Shown here one piece after another: positions 1 to 6,722 of a stretch of 15,561 nt of DNA; the first letter of the stretch is position 1, and each line of letters starts with the position of its first letter. The position numbers were made by a program, and so were the translations under genes. Origin of the DNA: Pseudomonadota bacterium (GTDB lineage Bacteria; Pseudomonadota; Alphaproteobacteria; Acetobacterales; Acetobacteraceae); contig JAKBCH010000042.1 of assembly GCA_021808055.1 (NCBI GenBank), positions 1-15,561 on the forward strand. The letters are read 5' to 3'. The notes beneath the pieces were generated by a model. It saw only the letters and a list, made by a program, of their open reading frames with translations. It did not search any database and had not been told where the DNA came from.

Positions 1-2752
1 CCAGCAGCACCACGCCATGGTTCAGGCTCACCCCGGCCAGGGCTAGAAAGCCGATCAGCCCGATACCGTTCAGCCCCAGCCCGCTAACCGCCAAAGCCAG
101 CCCACCGCCAGTCATCGCCAGCGGAATTTGCGCCAGCAACAAGAGCGGCACGCGCCGACCGGGGAAGCGCAGGAACAACACCCAGGCGAGTGCCGTAATC
201 GCGGCGATGGCGGCAAGCCCTAGCCCCAGCGCGGCGTGTTCCAGCTCTTTATAAAGTCCGCCGAAAACAATCCGCTCGCCCGGCGGCAATTTCAGTCCGG
301 CCATGGCGCTCCTCGCCTGGGCGATGGCGATATTGGGCGCGGTGGTGGGCGTGGCCAGAATTTCCAACGCCCGAGCACCGTCTATATGCATAAACTGATT
401 AGGGCTGGTGGTAAGCGAGACATCCGCCATGGCCCCTAAATTCGTTGTGCCTATCGGCAGGGCCTTCAGCGCCTCCAGCGAGAGCAAACGCGAATCCGGC
501 AGGCGCAGATAAAGCGGCAGCGGTGCCGCACCATCCGGCAGTTCGGCCACCACCTGGCCTGCCATCAAGGCCGAGACCTCATTGCTCAGCGCCGCAGGTG
601 TCATCCCCGCCGCCGCCAGCGCGTCCAAGCGCGGGGTGATGCGAATTTGCGACTCAGGATAACCTTGGTCGTTGAACAGGTCGCTCAATCCCGGCACGCG
701 GCCGAGTCGCTGGACGATCGCCTTGGCGGTGGCGGACATTTGACCAAGATCATCGCCGTATAAATCCAGCGCGAAGGGCTGCGGCAGGCCGTTCAGGCTT
801 TCGCCCAAACGCTCGATGGTCGGCGTATCAACACCGGTTTGCAGCGAGGGGAATTGCGTTTCCGCCTGCACGCGGTTGGCGATTTCGTCCAGGCTGGCCC
901 CGCCCACACCAGGTTTAAGAGAGATGGTGATCTCTCCGGCATAGGCAGGCTCGGTATAGGTGGAACCGGCAGCCGAACCGATGCGCGCCAGCACATGCTC
1001 AACTGCTGGGTCTTTCGCCAGCCGGGCGGAAAGGCGGCGCATCAGCGCATCCGTATCAGCAAGCGACGTACCAGGTGCCAGAGTGAAGGATTCCAGCAGC
1101 ACGCCCTCATTCGGCAAGGGGAGCACATTCACCGAAACCAGGCTCATCGCCCCAAAGCTCGCCAGCAGCAGCGCCACGCAGGCCAGCACGGCGCGCTTAG
1201 GGTAGGCCAAAGCCAGGCGGAACAGGCGCCGGTTCCAGCCCATCAACCGCGTCAGCAACGCATTGGCCGCACGTGGCGGGCGCACCGCATGGCGCGGCAG
1301 CAGCCCCAGCCCAGGCGGGATAAGTGTCAGCGAAACCAATAGCGAGGCGCCGAGCGAGAAGATCATGCCCAGCGCGAAGGGCACACAGAACAGCCCCGCC
1401 AGCCCGCCGGTAAACAGCAACGGTACGAACACCAGCACGGTCGTTAGCGTGCCGATAATATCCGGTGCCATGATCTCCCTTAAGCCCCGCCAGATGCCGG
1501 GCCAGGTGTCATCGCCCGCTTCCCAGCGGTGGAAAATGCTTTCCAGCACGATGATGGAATCATCCGCCACCAACCCCAGCGCCACAATGATGGCCCCGAA
1601 GGTGAGCAGATTGAGGCTCTGCCCGGTAGCATACAGCCCCGCGATGCCCAGCAACAGCGAAGCCGGGAGCGACAAGGCCAGCAGCCAGGCACCACTGCCT
1701 AACCCCAACACCGCGAGCAGCCCGGCAATCGCCAATACACCACCAATGAGCAAATTGCGGCGCAGATCATCGCTCGTCGCCCCCACCAGATGTCCCTGGT
1801 CATAAATCCGCACCACGGACACGCCTTGCGGCAGCGCCACGGTTTTAATCGCCGCGTCCAACGCCTGTGTCACCGGTAAGGTAGAAGCGCCCTGCTGTTT
1901 GAAAACAACCAGTGCGATGGCGGGTTCACCATCCAGCAACTCGCGCTGATGCACAGGCTCTGTGCCGTGGACAATACGTGCCAGCGCCCCCAGTGGAATC
2001 GGCCCATCCGGGCCCATCACCGGCACTTGCGCCAGGGCCGCGGCATTGGGGGCATTGCCAAAGGTGATGAGGGAATCAGTATGGCCTAGGCTGAGCGAGC
2101 CGCCCGGCACCAGCATCGCCTGCCCGGCCAGCGCCTGCCGCAAAGCCTGTATTGAAACCCCGGCCTGCCGCATGGCGGTAAGGTTGGGCTGCACCCAAAG
2201 CGCCTCATCCCCCAGCCCGGCGCTGGTTACAAGCTGCACACCCGGCACCGCACGCATGGCCGGCACCAGTTGCATCGCCACCGCCCGCGCCACTTCCGCC
2301 TGCGAGGTGCCAGGGGCAAAACGCACGGCGTAATCCGCCACCTCATTGATGGCATTGCCCATGATTTCGGTGAAAGGCTGCACGCCAGGCGGCAGGCTGG
2401 TCTGGGCACGCTCGATGGCACCGTTCACCGCCTGCAAATCCGCAGCCGCGTTGGTGGTGGCGGCAAAGCGCAAATCGGTTTCCACCAGCCCGTCACTGAT
2501 ACTGCTGCGAACATTGGAGACCCCGGGTAGGCCGAGCAGCACGCCCTCCAGCGGGGTGGCCACCATCGCCTCCATATCCGTGGCGGTGGTGCCGGGCAGA
2601 TGCACGGTCACACTCACCTCCGGGTAATTAAAGGCGGGCAGCACTTCCTCGGGGATGTTGAACAGGGCGAACAGACCATAACCGAGCAGCGCGGCATAGA
2701 TCATCAGCCACAAAGCCGGGCGGGCAGCCAGGCGGAGCAAATTGTCTCGCAT
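1..2752 (-). CDS. RND efflux transporter permease, C-terminus beyond window edge
   Basis: Reading the minus strand from the ATG at 2752 gives one uninterrupted frame of 917 residues with no stop before base 1. RND permeases are usually 1020-1050 residues, so roughly the last 100 are missing. The protein pumps substrate out of the inner membrane or periplasm using the proton gradient, as a trimer with an adaptor and an outer-membrane channel. Visible family marks are an N-terminal membrane helix followed by a porter domain (about residues 30-320), and the TM4 proton-relay motif GLVADDSIIVLE with the Asp pair at 397-398. The TM10 segment GVSLNHGVVLL (Asn911, His912) has no Lys where AcrB has Lys940, and its NxGVV pattern is closer to metal pumps (CzcA/CusA). 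The start lies 3 bases after the adaptor stop, so the two genes are co-transcribed. Substrate is not readable; the CusR-like regulator nearby favours metal or redox stress. No outer-membrane channel gene is in the window. Confidence 0.93.
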   Translation of the reverse strand, partial: MRDNLLRLAARPALWLMIYAALLGYGLFALFNIPEEVLPAFNYPEVSVTVHLPGTTATDMEAMVATPLEGVLLGLPGVSNVRSSISDGLVETDLRFAATTNAAADLQAVNGAIERAQTSLPPGVQPFTEIMGNAINEVADYAVRFAPGTSQAEVARAVAMQLVPAMRAVPGVQLVTSAGLGDEALWVQPNLTAMRQAGVSIQALRQALAGQAMLVPGGSLSLGHTDSLITFGNAPNAAALAQVPVMGPDGPIPLGALARIVHGTEPVHQRELLDGEPAIALVVFKQQGASTLPVTQALDAAIKTVALPQGVSVVRIYDQGHLVGATSDDLRRNLLIGGVLAIAGLLAVLGLGSGAWLLALSLPASLLLGIAGLYATGQSLNLLTFGAIIVALGLVADDSIIVLESIFHRWEAGDDTWPGIWRGLREIMAPDIIGTLTTVLVFVPLLFTGGLAGLFCVPFALGMIFSLGASLLVSLTLIPPGLGLLPRHAVRPPRAANALLTRLMGWNRRLFRLALAYPKRAVLACVALLLASFGAMSLVSVNVLPLPNEGVLLESFTLAPGTSLADTDALMRRLSARLAKDPAVEHVLARIGSAAGSTYTEPAYAGEITISLKPGVGGASLDEIANRVQAETQFPSLQTGVDTPTIERLGESLNGLPQPFALDLYGDDLGQMSATAKAIVQRLGRVPGLSDLFNDQGYPESQIRITPRLDALAAAGMTPAALSNEVSALMAGQVVAELPDGAAPLPLYLRLPDSRLLSLEALKALPIGTTNLGAMADVSLTTSPNQFMHIDGARALEILATPTTAPNIAIAQARSAMAGLKLPPGERIVFGGLYKELEHAALGLGLAAIAAITALAWVLFLRFPGRRVPLLLLAQIPLAMTGGGLALAVSGLGLNGIGLIGFLALAGVSLNHGVVLL

Positions 2753-2755
2753 GGC

Positions 2756-3724
2756 TTAATTCGGCGGCTGATATTGGGTGGCAATGCCGCGGTGGTAGAG
2801 CAGCGCCGCATCTTGCACGATCACCTGATCCCCGGCGGCAAGGCCCGACAGAATGGGTGTTTGCGCGCCGTCAGTTTCACCCGGCACCACCTGCATTGCA
2901 TGATCGCCCTTCGTGTCATGCAGCATCACCCACCAGCGCCCGGCATCCAGCACCAACGCTTCGCTGGGCACCATCAGCACCGCGCGGGGCGGCAGAGAAA
3001 GGCTGAGAGAGCCAGCTTCACCAGGCAGCAAACCCGTGCCTGAGAAAGCCAGCACCACCCCGCCATCGGCCTGAGTGCCCTGCACGCCCCGCAGCGTAAC
3101 CGGCATCGCGGGCGCACCATCAGCGGGAACAAACCGCGCGGCCATGCCGGGGGAGAGCGTGGCTGTCTGCGGGCCATAAAGCACAGCTTTCACCCAGGCC
3201 CCGGCGGCAGGCTGCACCACCAATATGGCCTGGCCCGGTTGAAGGGACGCCCCGAGCCCGGCGGCAAGACTTTGCACCTGCCCGGCCACCGGGCTTTGCA
3301 GGCTGGAAGCCGCGCGTAATGCCGCAAGATCGGCCCGCGCGGCATTTGCTGCCGCTTCGGCCTGCGCCACCGCGGCTTTGGTGGAAAGCTGATCCGCGAA
3401 CTTACCGCGTTCCGCCGCAAGGGCAGCATTGGCGGCGTTATTTGCCCCTTGCGCCCTGGCCAGGGCCGCCGCGATTTGTGGCCCGCCGAGCTGCCCTATG
3501 GTCTGGCCCGGCTGCACGCTTTCACCCGGCAAAACCGAGAGGCTGGTAAGCACGCCTGCTTGCAAAGCCATAACCGTAACGGGCGTGCCCGGCTGCACGG
3601 CAGCAAAGCCGGAAAGGATGGGCGCCTGTTGTGTGGCCTGAACCGTGACCCACCCGGCAGGAGCCTGCGCGGTAAGAACCAGCACCAGCCCGAGCGGCAA
3701 CACATATTTTAACTGTCGAATCAT
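2756..3724 (-). CDS. RND efflux periplasmic adaptor (membrane fusion protein)
   Basis: This 322-residue protein links the RND permease to an outer-membrane channel. Residues 1-23 form a signal peptide or membrane anchor (charged start, then LPLGLVLVLTAQAPA). Residues 45-80 match the first biotinyl-lipoyl half, with 'LSVLPGESVQPGQTIGQLGG'. Residues 83-140 are an Ala-rich coiled-coil hairpin. Residues 142-170 form the second lipoyl half (SPVAGQVQSLAAG, LQPGQAI), followed by a beta-barrel and membrane-proximal region. It is short for the family (usually 350-400), mainly because the hairpin is short. No lipobox Cys is seen. The ATG at 3724 has AGGA just upstream. The gene ends 3 bases before the permease start. 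A CusR-like box lies 43-64 bases upstream. The family call is firm; the substrate is unknown. Confidence 0.88.
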   Translation of the reverse strand: MIRQLKYVLPLGLVLVLTAQAPAGWVTVQATQQAPILSGFAAVQPGTPVTVMALQAGVLTSLSVLPGESVQPGQTIGQLGGPQIAAALARAQGANNAANAALAAERGKFADQLSTKAAVAQAEAAANAARADLAALRAASSLQSPVAGQVQSLAAGLGASLQPGQAILVVQPAAGAWVKAVLYGPQTATLSPGMAARFVPADGAPAMPVTLRGVQGTQADGGVVLAFSGTGLLPGEAGSLSLSLPPRAVLMVPSEALVLDAGRWWVMLHDTKGDHAMQVVPGETDGAQTPILSGLAAGDQVIVQDAALLYHRGIATQYQPPN

Positions 3725-3766
3725 CCTATCCTGATAATCGCACCCGCCGGGCAGAACAGCGCTATT

Positions 3767-3788
3767 TCAATGATAATTTTATCATTTT
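3767..3788 (-). promoter_or_regulatory. CusR-like operator upstream of the efflux adaptor gene (site A)
   Basis: Bases 3770-3785 form a perfect inverted repeat, ATGATAA-TT-TTATCAT. The 22-base window around it, read on the minus strand, matches 16 of 20 defined positions of the E. coli CusR box as I remember it (AAAATGACAA-N2-TTGTCATTTT). It overlaps the first base of the b561 stop codon (3788-3790) and lies about 43 bases upstream of the adaptor ATG. It is part of a 31-base element (3761-3791) that recurs at 4429-4459. A weak GATTAT -10-like hexamer (minus strand, 3734-3739) lies downstream. Binding by the local regulator is inference. Confidence 0.6.
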
Positions 3789-4357
3789 TATCCCCCGGCC
3801 TTGCCAAACCGGAAGGCCATGCGCCGCAGCACCCCGTCGCGCAAAACAAAGTGGTGCAGCAGCGCGACGGCAGCATGTGCGCCCGCCAAAACAATGATCG
3901 TCCAGGCGATGATGTCGTGGATCTGGTCCACGACATACCCTGTTGCCTTGGAGAATGTGCCAAAGGGGGAGGCGATGAGCAGACCAAAGAAGCTCAGCGG
4001 GTGATTATCGGTCCAACGCGTTGCCACGCCGAGGATAATCTCAGCCGCCAGCAGCCCATAAAGCGTTCGGTGCATCAGCCGCGCCAGCCGCGCCGATAAT
4101 TCAGGGCCATGGTTGAAATGGGCGCGGTGGCCGGGCAGCCGCCAGATCATGCGCGTGGCGAACACCGCGGCCAGCACCAGCCCGAACGACATATGTCCCA
4201 GCACCATTAAACGATGTGCTGGCCGAGGGAAAAACCCCCATAATTCGGCGAGCCCAAATTGCAGAATGACAAGACCTGCCGTGAGCCAATGCAATGCGAC
4301 CGTCATCTGGTCGTAGCGCAGGGCATCTTGTGCCACCGGAGGGTTTTCGGTCTTCAT
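3788..4357 (-). CDS. Cytochrome b561, CybB-like
   Basis: This is a 189-residue, four-helix membrane dihaem cytochrome. The E. coli relative CybB passes electrons to or from quinone and has been linked to superoxide oxidation. From the chosen start, His23 (ALHWLTAG), His48/His55, His96 (LMHRTLYG), His147 and His161 (AGAHAAVALLHH) fall in or near predicted helices and include the likely haem ligands. 'GFFPR' after helix 1 and 'HAAVALLHHFVLRDGVLRRM' at the end closely follow E. coli CybB as I recall it. I chose the ATG at 4357 because AGGA sits 9 bases upstream; an in-frame ATG at 4375 has no ribosome site. The gene lies between the kinase and the efflux adaptor, with a CusR-like box upstream and another at its stop codon. 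That context suggests a role in redox or metal stress. Confidence 0.88.
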   Translation of the reverse strand: MKTENPPVAQDALRYDQMTVALHWLTAGLVILQFGLAELWGFFPRPAHRLMVLGHMSFGLVLAAVFATRMIWRLPGHRAHFNHGPELSARLARLMHRTLYGLLAAEIILGVATRWTDNHPLSFFGLLIASPFGTFSKATGYVVDQIHDIIAWTIIVLAGAHAAVALLHHFVLRDGVLRRMAFRFGKAGG

Positions 4358-4434
4358 CGCAGGGCATCCTATCATTAAGCTACAACGCTAATTCATCAGC
4401 CATACCTGCGTCAGTAAGGCTTAAAAATGCTATT

Positions 4435-4456
4435 TCGATGGAAACTTTGTCATTTT
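4435..4456 (-). promoter_or_regulatory. CusR-like operator upstream of cytochrome b561 (site B)
   Basis: Read on the minus strand, the first half-site AAAATGACAA is identical to the CusR half-box as I remember it. The second half, TTTCCATCGA, matches 5 of 10 positions. The site overlaps the kinase stop codon (4456-4458) and ends about 77 bases before the b561 ATG at 4357. It belongs to a 31-base element (4429-4459) that agrees with the one at 3761-3791 in 25 of 31 positions, including the flank GAAATAGC. A second copy at the same relative position, ahead of another gene of the same cluster, makes chance unlikely. Binding is inferred. Confidence 0.55.
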
Positions 4457-5862
4457 CATGCCGCGATGGGCGGAAAACACAAGCTCACCCGAGCACCCTG
4501 CCCCGGCGCGCTCTCTATCGCCGTCCGGCCGCCATGAAGCTCCATAATCGAACGCACGATAGAGAGCCCCAGCCCTGAACCCTGGGCCGCCTGGTGGCCC
4601 CGCGCCGGGTCGGTCTGATAGAAACGGTCGAACAGCCGGGGTAAATGCTCGGGCGCAATGCCCGGCCCCTGGTCGGAAACCGCAATTTCCACACCGCTGG
4701 AGGCGCTGCCAGAGATGGCCAGCACGATCTCAGAACCCGGCGGCGCATGGCGCACCGCGTTAGCCAACACATTCGCCACCGCCTGACGCAGCAGCAGCGT
4801 ATCCGCATAAAGCGCCGCAGACCCTTCAACATGGAGGCGCAGCCCCTTAGGCCAGGATTGCGCCGCATATTGCGCCACCACCCAGGCACAAATTTCACTG
4901 GCCTCGCAACGCTCCTGGCGCAGCGTGTGGCTGGGGTTTTCCACCCGCGCCAGAAACAGCAAATTCTCAATCAGCCCGGTCAGGCGCTGGCCATCCTCCA
5001 GCGCGGAGGCGATGGCGGCGCGGTATTCCGCCTCGCCGCGCGGGCGGGTAAGGCAGACTTCCAGGCTGCCTGTGAGGGTCGAAAGCGGCGTCCGCAGCTC
5101 ATGTGCGATATCCGCCGAGAAACGGGAGAGGCGTTCGAAGCTGGAGTCGAGATTATCCAGCATCTGGTTGAACACCTGCACCAACCCGGTCAGTTCAGAT
5201 GGCCAGGGCGGGTCCAGCGGAATACGGCGGGAAAGCTGCGCGGGGGTAATGCTCTGCGCCACCTTGGCAATGCGCGCCAACGGGGCCAACGCGTGGGCGG
5301 CGGCCAGCCGCCCGGCCCCCAGCAATAGCGGCACCATCAGCAGAAAAAACACCGCCAGAGCGCGGTGAAAATCCGTCAGCAGCGCGTTGTCGCGCGTAAT
5401 ATCCAGCCCAATTTGCAAAACCACATCCTGCTTGCCTTGCAAGGGCAGGCTGGTGAGCAGCCAGGAGGCATTGCCGGTTTGGTAGGGAATAAGCGACAAA
5501 TTCTGCGGGCCATGCGTGGCCGGGAAAAGAGGTTCGGGCAGTAAAGCGCCCATGCCGGGGGTCTCGCCCGCTGGCGTTCCGGCCACCAGCACCCGCGCCT
5601 CATAGGCACGCAACCGGGCCCCATCGGTCTCTTGCAAAATTTCCTTGATCAGAGCGCCGGGCGTGCCATCGCCGTCGCTCAGATCATCCTGCAACTCCGC
5701 CGCCTTGGCCTGTAGAAACGCCCGATGCGCGGTGGTAAAATTCGCTTCCAGCTTCCAATTGGCCAGCAGCGCAAACAGCCCCACCGCCAGCAACGCCCCC
5801 AGCGTGTAAAGCAAGGCGAGACGCCCGCTGATGGAAGCCGGGCGGAACGATGGCCATTTCAT
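4456..5862 (-). CDS. Heavy-metal/redox type membrane sensor histidine kinase
   Basis: A 468-residue CusS/CopS-style sensor that autophosphorylates on His and passes phosphate to the adjacent regulator. The layout is TM1 (about 13-35), a periplasmic sensor loop (36-166), TM2 (167-189), HAMP (190-240) and a HisKA domain with H-box FSADIAHELRTPLS (His254). The ATPase domain follows, with N-box (Asn364, Asn368), G1 box DQGPGI (397-402), F-box LFDRFYQ and G2 box GSGLGLSI (428-435). All catalytic motifs are intact. The periplasmic loop has no Cys and few Met or His, so a direct Cu ligand set is not evident. The ATG overlaps the regulator stop by 4 bases (ATGA), which implies coupled translation. 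The true signal could be copper, silver, another metal or an oxidant, as in the related HprS. Confidence 0.92.
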   Translation of the reverse strand: MKWPSFRPASISGRLALLYTLGALLAVGLFALLANWKLEANFTTAHRAFLQAKAAELQDDLSDGDGTPGALIKEILQETDGARLRAYEARVLVAGTPAGETPGMGALLPEPLFPATHGPQNLSLIPYQTGNASWLLTSLPLQGKQDVVLQIGLDITRDNALLTDFHRALAVFFLLMVPLLLGAGRLAAAHALAPLARIAKVAQSITPAQLSRRIPLDPPWPSELTGLVQVFNQMLDNLDSSFERLSRFSADIAHELRTPLSTLTGSLEVCLTRPRGEAEYRAAIASALEDGQRLTGLIENLLFLARVENPSHTLRQERCEASEICAWVVAQYAAQSWPKGLRLHVEGSAALYADTLLLRQAVANVLANAVRHAPPGSEIVLAISGSASSGVEIAVSDQGPGIAPEHLPRLFDRFYQTDPARGHQAAQGSGLGLSIVRSIMELHGGRTAIESAPGQGARVSLCFPPIAA

Positions 5863-6530
5863 AGATCCAGCACATAGCCGGTGCCGCGGATTGTGTGCAG
5901 CAGGGTGGTTGCAAATGGCGTGTCCAGCTTGGCGCGCAGGCGCCGCACCAGCGCATCCACCGCATTGGCCTGCTGGTCGTGAAACAGGCCCCAGATTGCC
6001 TCAGCAATGATGGTGCGCGAGAGCACCCGCCCCTGATTGCGCGCCAGCAACAGCAGAAGCGCGTATTCCTTGGCTGTTAGCTGTAAGCCTTGCCCGGCGC
6101 GGGCGATGCGGTGGCGTAATGTGTCTATTTCCAAATCCCCTACCGTTATCAGGCTTGAGCCGGATGCCGCCTTGGGCAGCCGGGCCAAGTTCCGCAACCG
6201 GGCCAGCAGCTCCGCGAAGGCGAAAGGTTTGATGAGATAATCATTTGCGCCAAGATCAAACCCGCGCACCCGGTCCTCAACATGGTCCCGCGCAGTCAGG
6301 ATCAGCACAGGCGTCGTCCGCCCGGCGGCGCGCAGGCGTTTCAGCACCTCCCAGCCGTCCAATTCAGGCAACATCACGTCAAGAATGATGGCGTCAAACT
6401 CCCCCGCCAATGCCAGCGCCAACGCGTCCGCACCATTTCCCACCGCGTCCACGGCGTGGCCATCCTCACGCAACCCCTTGGTAAGGTAGTCTATTGTCTT
6501 GCGTTCATCTTCAGCCAGTAAAAGCTTCAT
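5859..6530 (-). CDS. OmpR-family response regulator, CusR/CopR/HprR-like
   Basis: A 223-residue two-domain DNA-binding regulator phosphorylated by the adjacent kinase. The receiver domain (1-115) has the acidic pocket Glu7/Asp8, phospho-acceptor Asp51 (ILDVMLPELDGWE), Thr79 and Lys101 (KPFAFAELLARLR). The opening MKLLLAEDERKTIDYLTKGL and the KPFAFAELL stretch are typical of the CusR/CopR/CzcR/HprR branch. The winged helix (about 125-223) ends in 'VDALVRRLRAKLD' and 'IRGTGYVLDL', the standard OmpR recognition region. It is the first gene of the minus-strand cluster. Its ribosome site is weak (GAAGA, 8 bases upstream). The two CusR-like boxes downstream are its most likely targets. I found no such box upstream of this gene, so autoregulation through that box is not evident. 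Confidence 0.93.
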   Translation of the reverse strand: MKLLLAEDERKTIDYLTKGLREDGHAVDAVGNGADALALALAGEFDAIILDVMLPELDGWEVLKRLRAAGRTTPVLILTARDHVEDRVRGFDLGANDYLIKPFAFAELLARLRNLARLPKAASGSSLITVGDLEIDTLRHRIARAGQGLQLTAKEYALLLLLARNQGRVLSRTIIAEAIWGLFHDQQANAVDALVRRLRAKLDTPFATTLLHTIRGTGYVLDL

Positions 6531-6554
6531 TGTTTAATCTTCAGGAGGTGTCGC

Positions 6555-6722
6555 ATGACCGTACATCCAGACGCCCGCAAGGAAAATGCGCGCCGGATTT
6601 TCCTGCCCAGCGGTCATGAAGCCGCCCGGCAACGCTTCCATATGGGGGGCTGGCGTTCTTTCTCGCCATATGCTTGGAATATCCCAGTCACAATAGGCTG
6701 TGAAACTATGGATTGTCCATGA
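6555..6722 (+). CDS. Small ORF (55 aa) ahead of sdaA, possible coupled leader peptide
   Basis: A 55-codon frame starts at ATG 6555 with a strong ribosome site, AGGAGG, 6 bases upstream. It ends with TGA at 6720-6722, overlapping the sdaA ATG (6719) as ATGA. The peptide starts MTVHPDARKENARRIFL and ends in IGCETMDCP. It has no membrane segment, two Cys and two Trp near the C-terminus, and I recognise no family. The sdaA start has only a weak ribosome site of its own, so reading through this frame could drive sdaA translation. The start lies only 24 bases from the divergent regulator gene, so a promoter would have to overlap that gene's 5' end. It could instead be a chance frame in a promoter region. 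Confidence 0.4.
   Translation: MTVHPDARKENARRIFLPSGHEAARQRFHMGGWRSFSPYAWNIPVTIGCETMDCP
6665..6693 (-). promoter_or_regulatory. Candidate sigma70 promoter for the regulator-kinase operon
   Basis: On the minus strand, TTGTGA (6693-6688) and TATGGC (6670-6665) are separated by 17 bases, a fair -35/-10 pair about 135 bases ahead of the regulator start. Both hexamers deviate from consensus and the region also encodes a possible small ORF on the other strand, so this is tentative. Confidence 0.25.

Noticed and set aside
1263..1805. 180-residue plus-strand frame inside the RND gene
   Set aside because: It is antisense to a continuous, clearly recognisable RND permease; low-complexity Ser/Pro composition is typical of a shadow frame in GC-rich DNA.
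4645..5328. 227-residue plus-strand frame
   Set aside because: Antisense to the histidine kinase with intact catalytic boxes; composition is Arg/Gln/Gly-rich shadow sequence.
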